DNA of 64,000 nt, taken from contig OX442419.1 of the NCBI GenBank assembly GCA_949361645.1, positions 2,763,459 through 2,827,458 of the forward strand. The letters run 5' to 3'. Each line of letters opens with the position of its first letter. The stretch's first letter is position 1. The stretch is from Spongilla lacustris. Lineage: Eukaryota > Porifera > Demospongiae > Spongillida > Spongillidae. The position numbers and the translations under genes are program-made. Under the pieces are notes generated by a model, which was not told where the DNA came from, made no database searches, and worked only from the letters and a program-made list of their open reading frames with translations. Shown in pieces: positions 49,701 to 59,809 of the stretch.

Positions 49701-52700
49701 CTATCGAGAAAGTGATTGGTGGTATGTAGGATTGCATGGTGGTGCAAAAAGCAAGGAATCAAGGTACAGCATGTTAAAGTGAGGTTTGGTAGGATCCTAC
49801 AACTCACAGTCCTGAATTTGCAAATGAAGATGCCTATTTGCAAATGTAGGACTGTCATAGTTGTAGGATCCTACCAAACCTCACTTTAACATACTGTACC
49901 TTGTTTCCTTGCTTTTTGGACCACTAATCCTACATACCACCAATCACTTTCTTGATAGAGAAGTTTTTGATTTACTTGTTCCCCTCATTTTTTTCCCTGC
50001 CAGGAGTGTTCAGTTAATATAATATATGGATTAATAGTGTATTCGTTTCAATGCATAGGACACTTAGATTCCTCTTATTGGTATCGTGTAATCTGAGTAT
50101 ATAGGCCTCTTTTTAATTTTATTGATAGGTCTACCTTTGTTCTTTGGATACCTTAAACTCAGAGTTCTTCTTGTTAACGAGCCGTTTTCTTGGCTTGGTC
50201 ACCTTTGCTGAATTAGAACCGCCTGTTGTAAACGTATCTGCAGCTGTGTGCGTAGCCTGGCTATAGTAAATTAAGTGCGTGTGTGGCGTCATATTGCATA
50301 CTGCTAGGCAACGAGAATTTTCACAGATAATGAATTGCACCTGCTTGGGTCATTTCACGGCATTTCATCACCAACTAACAACTTTAGGTCTTATTTGTAT
50401 GAAAGGGCACATTTGGAAATCAAATGCAACTTTTTGAAGCTAATCTAGTCTTCTTACGACGTTCCTGTCGCGAGTTCTACGTGATGAACGGAAGAAGAAC
50501 GAAAAATTAAATGGCGGAATTTAGGCGCCGACTTGTCGCTCAAGGTAAACTGCACTTTTTAGCGAAGCTCACGTTATATGTGCACATCAGTCACTTTTGT
50601 GATAGATTATATACGAGCTGGCGAGTAAAGGCAACGCTTCGTTACCGTTTTAAAACGCTCGATCCAAAACCACGCCCACCTAAGCAAATCCGAAGCCAAT
50701 CCTACATAGGACCCACTACCGTGGGTCCTGATAAAATATGTATGGTAGTGATAAACAAATGTTGGCAACTGTAGCCTCACAGGTGAGTTTATTAATGTAC
50801 AAGTAGATATGTATTTTATATCATACATTTCTTATTAAAAAAATCTACATGTTTATTCTTTCCAGTCATAGAAAATAAGACGTTTCAATTTGAATTGAAT
50901 GGTTATGTTGAATTCCTATTTCCAATAAAATCGAACACCTACTCAATTAACCAATAGTAGAATAAATTTTTCAGTCATATGCAATGAAGTCTGTTCATGA
51001 AGTTGTCCGAACTGGGTCATGCCCTAATTCCAAGCCATGCAATCCTGGGTTTATGTTCCGTATACCTTTGAGAGTGTCCATAGCAGAGTGGTAATTGCTC
51101 ACATTTCCTGCACAATTTACTCCAATAGCGCCTCTTAAGCTTATAAGGAACTATAATTAGGTACACTTAGTGTAGAATTTGCATGAATTACAAGTAGCTC
51201 CGTGGCTGATACATTCTGAAACACTACTTGATAATGAACCTTGCAATGAAATGGTTGGAGAACGCAACAATGACAAGTTAATCAACACAAGGGACAAATT
51301 GCCCCACATTATGACACTTTGTTAGATATAGCATCCAAATGATTTATGTAATCAGTTTCCTATTTTCAGCATTCTATGGTACATGTAAGTATATATTTCA
51401 GAGTAATGTACTAGCCCCATTTTATAATCATGAGGTCCGATACTCCCACGGGGATTAAAACACCATATCGTTTGGCAAGAAGGTTAAAAAAAATTCAAAA
51501 TCAACAACTACATAAAGGAGTGCTGTATTGTATCCAGTTGTACATGGAGATACTAATTATTTATTTAATAGTTTCATGACTTGCAGCTAATTAGATAAAT
51601 TGTAAAAGGGAATGCCAGAGTGCAGTACCCTATGAAAATGAGTCATTTCAACCATGGGTTTCATTGCACATATACATGTAATCACTATGCAGTAAAAAGG
51701 GCTATGCAAAGAAGACATGGCAAATTTGGAGGTTATGCAAGCATTATTAAAATTAGGAATATCATTGCATACTGCCTTATTGTCAGAGGTTTGCCTCATG
51801 TACAATCTTGCTATTAAACCTCAACTACGATCACTAAATGGTGATTGCTTTCACCACAAATGTAATGTGTGAACTTTGACAATAATGCAAGTCTTGATAT
51901 ACATTTGTACATGTAGTGGTGGTCAGCATATTTTCATGATCCATGAATAGTACAAACGGTTAGGATTATATGTACACAGTTATGTGCCAAATGTAAAACA
52001 TACTAACATAAAGAAATTCACAAGCTCTGGAAGCATGATAGACAGTAATATTATGTTTGGAATTAGCAAAGTTAGCAGTGATCAAAATCATGCCTCATTA
52101 ATGATGCCTAACATTGTCTAGATCATCTTACCTTGCCTTTCTGCTCAAAATTGAAACCATTTAATTTGAACACTTTAAAGCATGGAAGTCGACAATGCAA
52201 TGCAGCTTCAAAAAGTGCCGGGTTTCCAACCTAAAGTATACAATATATACAGTACTGTTATCTTAAACATGGATAATTACCAATGCTATTTAAAAGTAAT
52301 GACAGTGTTTGTTTGAATAAAATACACAGACTTTGTAGTGTTTAGAATACCATTCAAATATTTGCCATTGAAATACAGTTTTCTCTAAATGTACACATAA
52401 TATGATAATCAACAAGATATTAAATTTTAATTGGTGAATGTACGATTTGTACACAGCAATTGAGTAAAAAGTAAGGAAACAAGGAATTACAGAAATTATG
52501 CATTCTTTAAATTATAAAATATATATTACAGACCTACATTTAGCACAGAATTTTAGGGAGGTAGATTTGCTAAATAATGTAGGTCTGTGATTAATGAAAA
52601 AATAATTTCTTGTTTCCTTGTTTCCCTTTTTACTCACTTGCTGTCTACTAATCCCACATATCTTGTTTCAACTTCTGAGTGTGTCTGTGATAACATAAAG

Positions 52701-55700
52701 ATGAGGCCTGTTGGGGCTAGCCACTGTGTCAGATGGAACAAGTGTGTGCCCGGGCATTTACTCACTGACTGACAGATGCTTCAGTGGTTTCTGGCTGCAT
52801 GCTTACATGTGAACCGGTCCATACTCTATGCTTCAATCGTGATGCAGATACAGTGCAATAAACCTCCATCCAGGAAATCTTACATTATTAGATCCGGAAG
52901 ATGAAGGAGAAAAATTATCTAAGGTTTGAGGGCGGGAACGAGTAAGCGTTGTCTCTTTTGTCTGAGCTTTTTAATCATCAGCAGTTATACTACATTGTAG
53001 GTATTCGATAGCTCTATCCAAATACCTATATGGAACCACTTACCCCATGATGTTGTCACTTCATTGAACATTACAGTTTTTTGTACCCGACTTAGATCTG
53101 TTGACCTATCACCCTTTTGTATGTTATATCCCTTTCCATGTTTAGGCAATTTGTAAGTGCACGTACACATCGTGCCACTACTTGCTTTTTTGCATATGTA
53201 TGTGTGTTTATATGTATGAAATCAATCAAATCAAATCAAATGAATCAAAAAATACGTCTGCTGAAGTCCAATTGGCAACAAAAACAAAGGCTTTGGTCAT
53301 TGCCCTCTCAGCTAGAGCTGGAACTTTGTAATGGACATTACAGGTTGGTTTGGGGTCGGGCATTTTAAGTGGTACTAATGAGTGAAGTACTTTTTAAAAT
53401 TGTGAGAACTGCAAAGAATGTTACATGTATTGGGGATAGAGCTTCCTATCATCCAGCAACTAAAGGAGCTGCTGTGCAGACATTTAATTGCGACAAGAAT
53501 TCCAATGCTGTAGAATTAGACTACACTCTCATCAGATTATTCAGGTTATTCACTGTGTCAATTTGCTAAATGTAAATCCGTGGCAGATCAGTTCCAAGAT
53601 AGTCTCTTTCCTACCTTCACCTGTACATATCCCACAAGGAAAACAGGCCAGAGAGGCTGCTAAGTCCCATTTACAAGAGGACAGTTACAAGAGAACAGTA
53701 CACTTCAATGAACTACTTGACAGGTTGGTGCTCCTTGTTACAAATTCTACTATGGACCCAGAATTTGTCCAAATCATGAAACTACAATTATTTATGATTT
53801 ATAAACCATAATTTCCGATATCCAATGCACACATACACACTAATGTAATGCTCAATCATCCAGCTTTCTGAAAATATAAATTTACAGTACTTCAATATAT
53901 TTCCATAAATATTCTGTGTGAAAGTCAGTTCTAAAAATAAGACCGCTTCCACCACTATACTAAAAAACTGGGGCAAGTTGTTGTAATTACCATAAATGAT
54001 ACAATAAAAGAAGTGATCTAGGTATAACAGTATACTAAAAAGAATTGTGTCCTTAATTAAACGAAGACCACATTACAGATGTGTGTATCAATGTATCAAT
54101 CAAATTACTTACATTGTCTTTAACATTCTTTTCAATGCCTTCGTGTGATAGAAGTATTTGTACACAACTTGCAATCCCACTTCGAGCAGCTAAATGCAAA
54201 GGCGTGGAGCCTGCCTGCAAGAAGGATTTGACATATGTAATGATGAAAACTGGTTCTTTCTAATGAAAAATCATGCGAATGATTTGTAAACCCACAACAT
54301 CTTTGTTGCAATGCATGCCGATCCATAATAGAATAACAAGGCTTTCTTAAACATTGAACACATAATTATTACACAGATATAATAAAAACCATATAAAACA
54401 AAAACCATAAAAAACCACACAAAAACCATAAAAAACCACACAAAAACCATAAAAAACCACACAAAAACCACAAAAATACTGCAAAAACCCACACAAAAAC
54501 CACACAAAAACCATAAAAAACCACACACCATAAAAGGTAGTAGTGGAAGGTCAAATAAGTGTTCTTATGATTGAGGCAACATTATTATTATAATTATTAC
54601 TATACAGTATTATAATTATAATTATAATAATATAACTATAATTATATATCACACGATGCACATCCACACACATTTTGTTTCTTTACACACCTTGTCTTGA
54701 CGATTAACTTCGATGCCATGTGTTTTGATTAGGATTGATAGACAACTTATAAAACCATGTTCTGCAGCAATGTGCAATGGTGTCTTCCCATCCTAAATGC
54801 GATGGCAATTTTAGGCATACAGTTTTGTCATTAAAGCAGCATGTATTTATAAGTACTTCACACAAGTTACATTTGCTTAATCATTATTCTGCAGAAAGCA
54901 TGCATTTAACTCCAGATAGCAGGACAATTACTGGCAATCCAATGTGTTTTGCTCATCCGGAGGGCATGTAAGTATTTGACAATGAGAAGAAATTTGACAC
55001 AGAATAATTAACATTTTAAAAAATTAACAATGGCAATTTGGGAACCAAAATCGATAAAGAACACAATTCATGCTGCATTTTGTTAACTTATCATGGAACT
55101 ATTGAGTGTGCAATAAAGTAAATGCAATGTTTTCAATTTTCAATTCAAGTGCTCCTAATGCATACATTACACCTGCAAAAAACTAATGTTTTGATATTTA
55201 GTGCTGAGAGATACAAGTTTCGCCACAATAGTGCAGGAGACAATTTATGCTATACTCAGCTCAATTCCAATTCTAGTGCAATACGCAGAATGGAAGACAC
55301 CATCCACGGACTTTAAAGAGCTCATTGAGAGTGCAATTATATTTTTCAGGGGGATGTGTGTAATAACGTTATGAGGTATCAACGTTAGGGGGCGGGGAGG
55401 GGGGGGGGGATTTTTGCCACAAAGCAAGTTTCATCACTTTTTAGAATTTTGTAAACTGCACTTTAGCTCGCACAGTACCAACATAATGATCCAATCATAT
55501 TGTTTGCAGTGTTCATAGGTCTCCAATTCATGCATACTTGATAGGGTTGATGTGCCTATCTACCACCATTCTATATTATATAATAGTGGAGAGCATATTA
55601 CCACATGACTTAGCCAGGGCGTTGCCTTCAAATGTATGATAACAATTTACTAGTGCAAATTACAACATTAAAAAATAAAGCATTGCAAAGCAATGCAATT

Positions 55701-56290
55701 CCTGCAAAATAAAGGATATACATGTACTAGCACTAGTAAGCCACGAATAATTGTGAGCACATGAGTTTATCATGAGCAAGCCCCACTGGAAAAATATGGC
55801 TCGAGTATATCTCCCTGATCATAAATGCTGACGCAAGTAGTTCTTCAAAATCTTGTCGGAGTACCACAAACCATTTTGTTTCAATGCCTACATGTGTACT
55901 TGGCAGTGCATAATTATTTTTTGAGGGGTGTGGTTAGGAAAATGGGCGTGCTCATAGGCGGGGGCCATAATTTTATAATTTTGGGGGTGCATGGTGTTTT
56001 ATTGCACACACACACACACACCCTCTTCCTCATGCTAAACTATTCTGTCTGCAACTTTTGGACAGATCATGGAAGAATCTATTACCCTTAACTGGTGATT
56101 AATTATGTAACAATGGGAAAAAACATTTTGCATTCAAATTGACAAAGCAAAACCAAGCTGATATATACAATGTATATTTTAAAATCACCAACCTTACCTT
56201 GTCCTTTTCATTGATATTGTAGGTTTCAATTAGTACTTTCAATTGCTCAGTATCTCCTTTTCTTGTAGCTTCATGAAGATTCTTCAGCAT
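35784..56290 (-). CDS. Ankyrin-repeat protein, ten phase-0 exons (join)
   Basis: Reconstructed by hand from splice signals. Exons in transcript order: 56290-56198, 54792-54691, 54214-54113, 52230-52132, 48742-48635, 48321-48223, 47652-47551, 41581-41483, 40309-40208, 35891-35784. All introns have AG acceptors and GT donors and are phase 0, and the sum is 1014 nt (337 residues plus stop). Exon 1 gives [13 protein letters not shown], an ankyrin cap helix. Each later exon encodes one repeat of about 33-36 residues with the TPLHxAAxxGH-type core. The last exon ends in a terminal repeat (AGKTALELA) and a short tail before TGA. No other domain is visible, so it is predicted to be an intracellular scaffold or binding protein with unknown partners. 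Missed exons are possible in the 5-6 kb introns. An alternative start exon may lie at 50152-50292. Confidence 0.8.
36060..36260. repeat. Intronic dispersed repeat, inverted copy
   Basis: Diverged reverse-complement relative of 37341-37560 and 38930-39070 (shared AAAACACCCGATCACACTATT and GAATACCTACAATG words). Confidence 0.55.
36671..36831. mobile_element. MITE, GAGTAAAAAGTAAGG family, copy 1
   Basis: Inverted ends CAGTAATTGAGTAAAAAGTA and CTTTTTACTCAAATTGCTG. Related copies are at 38349-38490 and 52454-52643. Confidence 0.65.
37341..37725. repeat. Left arm of a 2.1 kb inverted repeat
   Basis: Near-identical reverse complement of 39085-39462, including GTAGGTGTAGGCCCGTAAAG read on the other strand. 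The arms are about 380 bp and the spacer about 1.36 kb. The arms are far more alike than the other dispersed copies of the same repeat. Confidence 0.85.
38349..38490. mobile_element. MITE, GAGTAAAAAGTAAGG family, copy 2
   Basis: Inverted ends as for the copy at 36671-36831, with a shorter interior. It lies in the spacer of the large inverted repeat. Confidence 0.6.
39085..39462. repeat. Right arm of the 2.1 kb inverted repeat
   Basis: Pairs with 37341-37725. A diverged direct relative of the repeat precedes it at 38930-39070. Confidence 0.85.
40208..40309 (-). CDS. Ankyrin gene A, exon 9
   Basis: 34 codons: [18 protein letters not shown]...GIDCNALNK. Acceptor GTAG, donor GTAAGA. Confidence 0.85.
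40671..40752. repeat. AT-rich simple repeat
   Basis: Imperfect (TA)n with TAATTATA words. No coding content. Confidence 0.8.
41483..41581 (-). CDS. Ankyrin gene A, exon 8
   Basis: 33 codons: [20 protein letters not shown]...GADVMSANK. Donor GTGAGA. The intron before it (about 6 kb) holds the gypsy and LINE remnants. Confidence 0.85.
43380..43640 (+). pseudogene. Gypsy integrase core fragment
   Basis: Retroviral-type integrase core: VDFAG with the first catalytic Asp, [15 protein letters not shown], then [12 protein letters not shown] with the second Asp. Upstream (43300 region) CAACQ is part of the zinc-binding end. The frame breaks before the catalytic Glu. Downstream, a 34-base G run (43702-43735) interrupts the region encoding LDTHLSQL and [13 protein letters not shown]. 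Confidence 0.85.
43702..43735. repeat. 34-base G run inside the integrase coding region
   Basis: Flanking codons on both sides still encode recognisable integrase sequence, so the run arose by expansion within the element and is not a transposon end. Confidence 0.85.
44307..44560 (+). repeat. Putative gypsy 3' LTR (start only)
   Basis: Begins TGTAGTGTTCGTGAC directly after the polypurine tract. It contains overlapping AATAAAATAAAG and a GATATATAAA box. The right end and a matching 5' LTR were not found, so the extent is a guess. Confidence 0.45.
44705..45250 (-). CDS. Unassigned open frame in CpG-rich DNA
   Basis: Open from after a TGA at 45254-45256 to a stop at 44705 (about 180 codons), with no ATG near the left part. 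A CTATCTTTCAG acceptor-like site lies at about 45218-45230. The encoded sequence is balanced and protein-like (for example [42 protein letters not shown]). The DNA is much CpG-richer than the surrounding intron. I recognise no family. It could be an exon, part of an LTR-element accessory gene or an old insertion. Confidence 0.3.
   Translation of the reverse strand, partial: LVPLTTYLSFSCSLYRLNGVSGIPAAFGTEFRLRPWLIHCITLRINAGFRFNLRPYSCDDNFVIQACDCRLPISNYMLVPQKMISATSTALDNYGIVWIPLWSIVSLYNEVSPTGSYILVYSYLYFSASRLKVTRTESTLLDMHINIPRSFDVNVVCSKTRYATIKFDRNDLSGSVTFRVP
45622..47079 (+). pseudogene. R2-like LINE, 5'-truncated: RT end, CCHC zinc motif and restriction-like endonuclease
   Basis: A 485-codon uninterrupted frame. 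It opens with [11 protein letters not shown], just past the RT catalytic YLDDG position. At the C-terminal side there is [19 protein letters not shown] (C-x2-C-x9-H-x4-C) near 46495-46555. It is followed by RHNRLRD near 46575 and RPADI...AALDLTVTS (46680-46745), the PD-D/ExK layout of the restriction-like endonuclease of R2/NeSL-type LINEs. The final segment ([31 protein letters not shown]) is shared with fragments at 28795-29160, near 20620 and near 30190. Full elements would have the RT palm and N-terminal DNA-binding motifs, which are missing. The frame is intact, so the insertion is young. Confidence 0.8.
47551..47652 (-). CDS. Ankyrin gene A, exon 7
   Basis: 34 codons: [17 protein letters not shown]...KIEVDKANN. 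Donor GTACGT. A retroelement remnant begins less than 500 bp downstream in the next intron. Confidence 0.85.
48223..48321 (-). CDS. Ankyrin gene A, exon 6
   Basis: 33 codons: [17 protein letters not shown]...GSDVNAQSK. Close to the ankyrin consensus. Donor GTGCGT. Confidence 0.85.
48635..48742 (-). CDS. Ankyrin gene A, exon 5
   Basis: 36 codons: [14 protein letters not shown]..., with a slightly longer second helix. Acceptor ATAG, donor GTAAGT. Confidence 0.8.
49680..49980. mobile_element. Palindromic MITE of about 300 bp
   Basis: Nearly perfect hairpin. The left end ACAAGTAAATCAAAAACTTC matches the right end GAAGTTTTTGATTTACTTGT, and the centre holds two TTTGCAAATG words. It lies in the ankyrin intron between exons 4 and 5. 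Confidence 0.85.
50152..50292 (-). CDS. Candidate alternative first exon of ankyrin gene A
   Basis: ATG at 50290-50292 opens 47 codons ending in-phase at AAG/GTATCC. The residues are polar, ending with a basic [10 protein letters not shown] cluster that looks like a nuclear localisation signal. The donor is phase 0, so it could join exon 5 (48742) in frame. The DNA around it is CpG-richer than the flanking introns, as at a promoter. The frame also continues upstream to a possible acceptor at 50341, so an internal exon is an alternative. Confidence 0.35.
50511..50549 (+). CDS. Candidate divergent first exon
   Basis: ATGGCGGAATTTAGGCGCCG begins [11 protein letters not shown] and meets a GTAAAC donor. 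It lies head-to-head with the candidate exon at 50152-50292 across about 220 bp of CpG-containing DNA, suggesting a bidirectional promoter. No downstream exons were recognised. Confidence 0.25.
52132..52230 (-). CDS. Ankyrin gene A, exon 4
   Basis: 33 codons: [13 protein letters not shown]..., a divergent repeat lacking the TPLH core. Acceptor TTTAG, donor GTAAGA. Confidence 0.75.
52454..52643. mobile_element. MITE, GAGTAAAAAGTAAGG family, copy 3
   Basis: Inverted ends CAGCAATTGAGTAAAAAGTA and CCCTTTTTACTCACTTGCTG. Outside them a further AACAAGATAT/ATATCTTGTT pair (52413 and 52663) suggests the real ends or an older nested element. Confidence 0.65.
52900..53040. repeat. Dispersed repeat relative of the 37-39 kb inverted repeat
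   Basis: Shares GTCTGAGCTTT, CATCAGCAGT and CATTGTAGGTATTC with 37395-37440. The same MITE-plus-repeat combination occurs at 38349-39070, so a composite unit has moved or been duplicated. Confidence 0.55.
54113..54214 (-). CDS. Ankyrin gene A, exon 3
   Basis: 34 codons: [14 protein letters not shown]...[11 protein letters not shown]. Acceptor GCAG, donor GTAAGT. Confidence 0.85.
54396..54532. repeat. 21-bp minisatellite
   Basis: Tandem ACAAAAACCATAAAAAACC units. The Phe/Trp/Val-rich minus-strand frame over it is a repeat product, not a gene. Confidence 0.9.
54691..54792 (-). CDS. Ankyrin gene A, exon 2
   Basis: 34 codons, one repeat: [14 protein letters not shown]...[17 protein letters not shown]. 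Acceptor TTTAG, donor GTGTGT. Confidence 0.85.
56198..56290 (-). CDS. Ankyrin gene A, exon 1 (start codon)
   Basis: 31 codons from ATG at 56288-56290 to donor AAG/GTAAGG, encoding [13 protein letters not shown] and a helix ending NINEKDK. No good acceptor lies upstream. A tiny out-of-frame upstream ATG overlaps the start region. Confidence 0.7.
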
Positions 56291-57066
56291 TTCATAAGGA
56301 AATGTAGAATTGCAATTATTTTAAATGGTGTTACTTTAATGTTCTTTTATTTCTACTGCTGCTTTTGTTATAATAATACATGTAGAATAGGATACTTATT
56401 TAAATAAGGAAGTGGTGCTGGTTTATACAAGTAAATTCAAAGAGACACAATGCCCATATAACTAAAGTAAAATAGTCCCATTACTTGATAACAGGATTTT
56501 TTAATCACATACCAGTAGATAGATGTGCAGTGTGCTCCCAAACTCATATTGCATACAACATGACCACATTTTATTTCATTCAATTGAAATTAACAGTTTC
56601 ACAAATAGTTAACAGCACATACATGTGTGTGCATATAATATACAGAACACTGATTACAAGAAGTGAATAAAAAGATGTACATAATTACTCCCATTCCATG
56701 TACATGTACTTCAAACCTTTTGTTATGAGCTACAATTATATCTTCAAATGTATACATCCTGGTAATATAGTAAGTTAATTTAAAAGCAAAGGATATGTCT
56801 GTTTAAAAGAAGAAAGAAACTGAGAACTTTTTTTTTAATTCGTGTTAAAATGTACATAAATTCTTTGCATCTACTATTGGTAAGCACTCTTGCCATACAA
56901 GTAAGTGAGCTTGGGAGTGGAAATAGATCCCCCTCCTCAGGAAAATGCTAAGTTCAGCTTTGCACTACAAACACCAGCATTACCAGGGCTTTAATTTGTG
57001 TACACAGATGCATGTATTTCAAACTACATGTAAACAGAATTATTGTCATACAGCCTTGTGTTTGGC

Positions 57067-57073
57067 ATATATA

Positions 57074-57111
<38 letters not shown>

Positions 57112-57118
57112 TATCTGG
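57067..57118. repeat. TA microsatellite
   Basis: Mostly (TA)n with one GC interruption. Confidence 0.9.
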
Positions 57119-57469
57119 TATGATTTATAGTTGGTCTAAAACTCTAAATACACATTGACATATTGATATGTTGCTATTATTAATTCAAATCTCCAGTAAT
57201 GTAAAATGACATGACACTTGCATTTGTTCTTACTTAGACCCATTTTGAAATTGTCATTTAGTGCACCTAATTCTCTTGCAGGCCTTTTGATTCTCTTTGA
57301 AGTTACTAATATGCAATCCACCTAGGTACACCGGTGGCAACGTCTTCAGCTCCTTTCTAATTATAGCGATGCATTTCAAGAAGATAATAGCTATTGTGCA
57401 TGACCACTTGCAAGGGCTGACCCAGCGAGGGGGTCCTGACCCCTCCCTCAGGAACGATGATGAATGATG

Positions 57470-58130
57470 AAATAATTACTATCAATACCCCAGTCGCGTG
57501 CGCATAAAGGCGCTTCGTACTTCTTTTGTATTGTTCCTTGACGACGCGTCCTTTAAAAGCGTTACTTAACTTTGCATTCTTAACGATAGGTCGACCACTA
57601 CATGTAGGCGTGTTAACCTACATGCAGGCGTTGCAAATCGCGTTATTCCAAACAATGAACAAATAGCCAACGCTTGAAATAAGCATAATCAGTACAGCAC
57701 GCCCCTCTTTTACTCAAGTTGTTCTAATTTACTCAAAACCTTGCTATAAGCTTATTCGTTGTTTAGACAGCTATTTTTTTGACCTCCTGTCGCCAAACAC
57801 ACGCAATTTCCAACTTTTATGCCATCCGCCATCAAGATCTTATGCAATTTTTATACGCTGCTCCATCTCGATCGAATATTTACAGAGCCGATGGTTTAAG
57901 AGTCTCCGAATCGATTTAGAAATGAAGCCCAATGGTTTAGTGGTACATTATTAGAGCTGAAAGTTTTATGCGCTATTCAATGCGAGGACCAGGTTAAAAC
58001 CACGTTTTTCGCCTACATGTAGGCGTGCGGTCGATCTATCATTAAGCTTCATTTTAAGCTTCGTATATCATAGGCGTCGGATGAATTTAACCTGGGCTTG
58101 GGGGGGGGGGGGGGGGGTGGGGGGTGGGGC
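57470..58130. other. CpG-richer region upstream of ankyrin gene A
   Basis: CpG dinucleotides are denser than in flanking AT-rich DNA, and an 18-base G run lies at 58100-58117. It sits 1.2 kb upstream of the ankyrin start and could hold its promoter or a non-coding first exon. No coding frame is supported. Confidence 0.35.
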
Positions 58131-58389
58131 TAATTTTTTAATTTCTATGACTGACTTGACCAGCATTTATACGTGCCAATTTTCTACTCAAAATAGTTTC
58201 AAACTGTTAGCTATATAGGTCCGCTGAAGATCTAGATTTATTCAGCGTTTGCAGGATGTACAGGGACGGAATAGAATACTGTTCATTGCTTGAAGTAGGT
58301 TATCTGTGTATGCTGCAAATTTTAAGTGGCTTAACACTGACAAGTATCAAAGTAATAACTAAGCGCACGTACAGATCTGACGAAACTGA

Positions 58390-58995
58390 CAGATCAAACA
58401 CAGCCATTAAATCCACATAAGCCTCGGTCGTCAGTAGAGCGATTCTTTCCGCAGTTATTATGATTGGTGCGCTAGTATTAGTATCCATCAAAGTTGAATG
58501 CAACTTGCTGCAAGCTTTTAGAGACAGCAAAAAGGCTGGCTGACCATTAAATTTTAACATAGCAAAGAAACTAAGCCGGCGCATGTAACGTACAACGCAA
58601 ATCTGCGATAAAACACAGCCATTAAATCCGCAAAACCACAATAGCCTGGAAACCAGAAAGTAACGGAGTGGCATGCATGTATTGGTTATGATTGCCTCCG
58701 TTTGTAATCCCCCTACATGTACAATCTGTGGGAAAATTGGAATGTGTAAAAAAAAAATTATGCGCGCGCGAATGTCATGCTGAATCATAATGTTCACTGC
58801 TTGAAGTAGGTCATCTGCCGGAATGTGATGGATAAGTGGCTCAATAGCAAAAAAAAGCGCATGCATGCACCAACACAGCCATTTAAATCCGTAAAAGTAC
58901 AATAGCCTGGAAACCTGATCGCAGCGGATGGCACTCATTTATTGGTGTTGATTGCCTTAGTTTCCAATCCCCCTACATGTACAATTTGTGATGCG
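58390..58995. repeat. Direct repeats of about 260 bp
   Basis: 58609-58742 and 58866-58992 share AACACAGCCATT(T)AAATCC, ACAATAGCCTGGAAACC and AATCCCCCTACATGTACAAT. A partial unit occurs near 58393. The 212-codon minus-strand frame across them repeats itself accordingly and lacks splice or domain support. Confidence 0.7.
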
Positions 58996-59809
58996 CACCA
59001 CAAAAATTTTCGCGCGCGCCTCTCCCCTTCATCAATTTCCATGTCGGACCCACCCCCCCTCGCCAAAATCCTGCATCGGATCCGCCCCTGTAAGGGTGGC
59101 AAAGGAGACAATCAAGGCCAAAACTGGGCTTGCATGTACACAATGTACTGTTGACACTAGAGAAAATATGGGTTAAGTCAGACCCTATGATGAGGAGTAG
59201 TGCTAGAAACAAACGAGCATAATGTTTGGTCGTGTCCTCAAAAGCAAGTACAAGAAAGTTTTGCCTTTCGTGAGAGGAAAACTTTCTTTGCTGAAGAAAA
59301 AAACGTAACTGAACAAATTTAGACTGCTAGCAGCTTATTTCTATGATGTGATAACTTATACACCTATCTTTCCTGACGTGTTAACTGATCTATTTTATTC
59401 ATTTGCATCAGTTTAAAATATAAGGCTTGTATTGTACTTAGTAAGTAACGTTTAAAATGTAAACAATAAAATCAATATTGAGATAGATGACATATCTTAT
59501 ATCTTGAATTTGGTAGTTTGTATTAATATTATGTGTTATATGAAATAATAAATGCGTGTGTAGCATATATAATGGAGACAATGCCAATGGCTATGCACGC
59601 TGTAAAGGTTGTTCCTGTGCTAGACAGACGATTGGATGTATATGAACCCATCATCAATCTTGCCACCGAGCGCCTTGTCACAGCCTTCTTCCTCAGTGTC
59701 ACCTCCTTCCACACCACCTGGGATTCCATCTTCCTGGTCACAAACTCTTTCTCCTCTTTTACAACCCCCTATGTCGCCGACAGTGCCTAGGCCTAATTAG
59801 TCACCTCAA

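Noticed and set aside
54271..54554. Phe/Trp-rich minus-strand frames resembling membrane protein
   Set aside because: Direct product of the 21-bp minisatellite.
58300..58938. 212-codon minus-strand frame
   Set aside because: It spans direct repeats of about 260 bp and repeats the same residues; no splice sites or recognisable domain.
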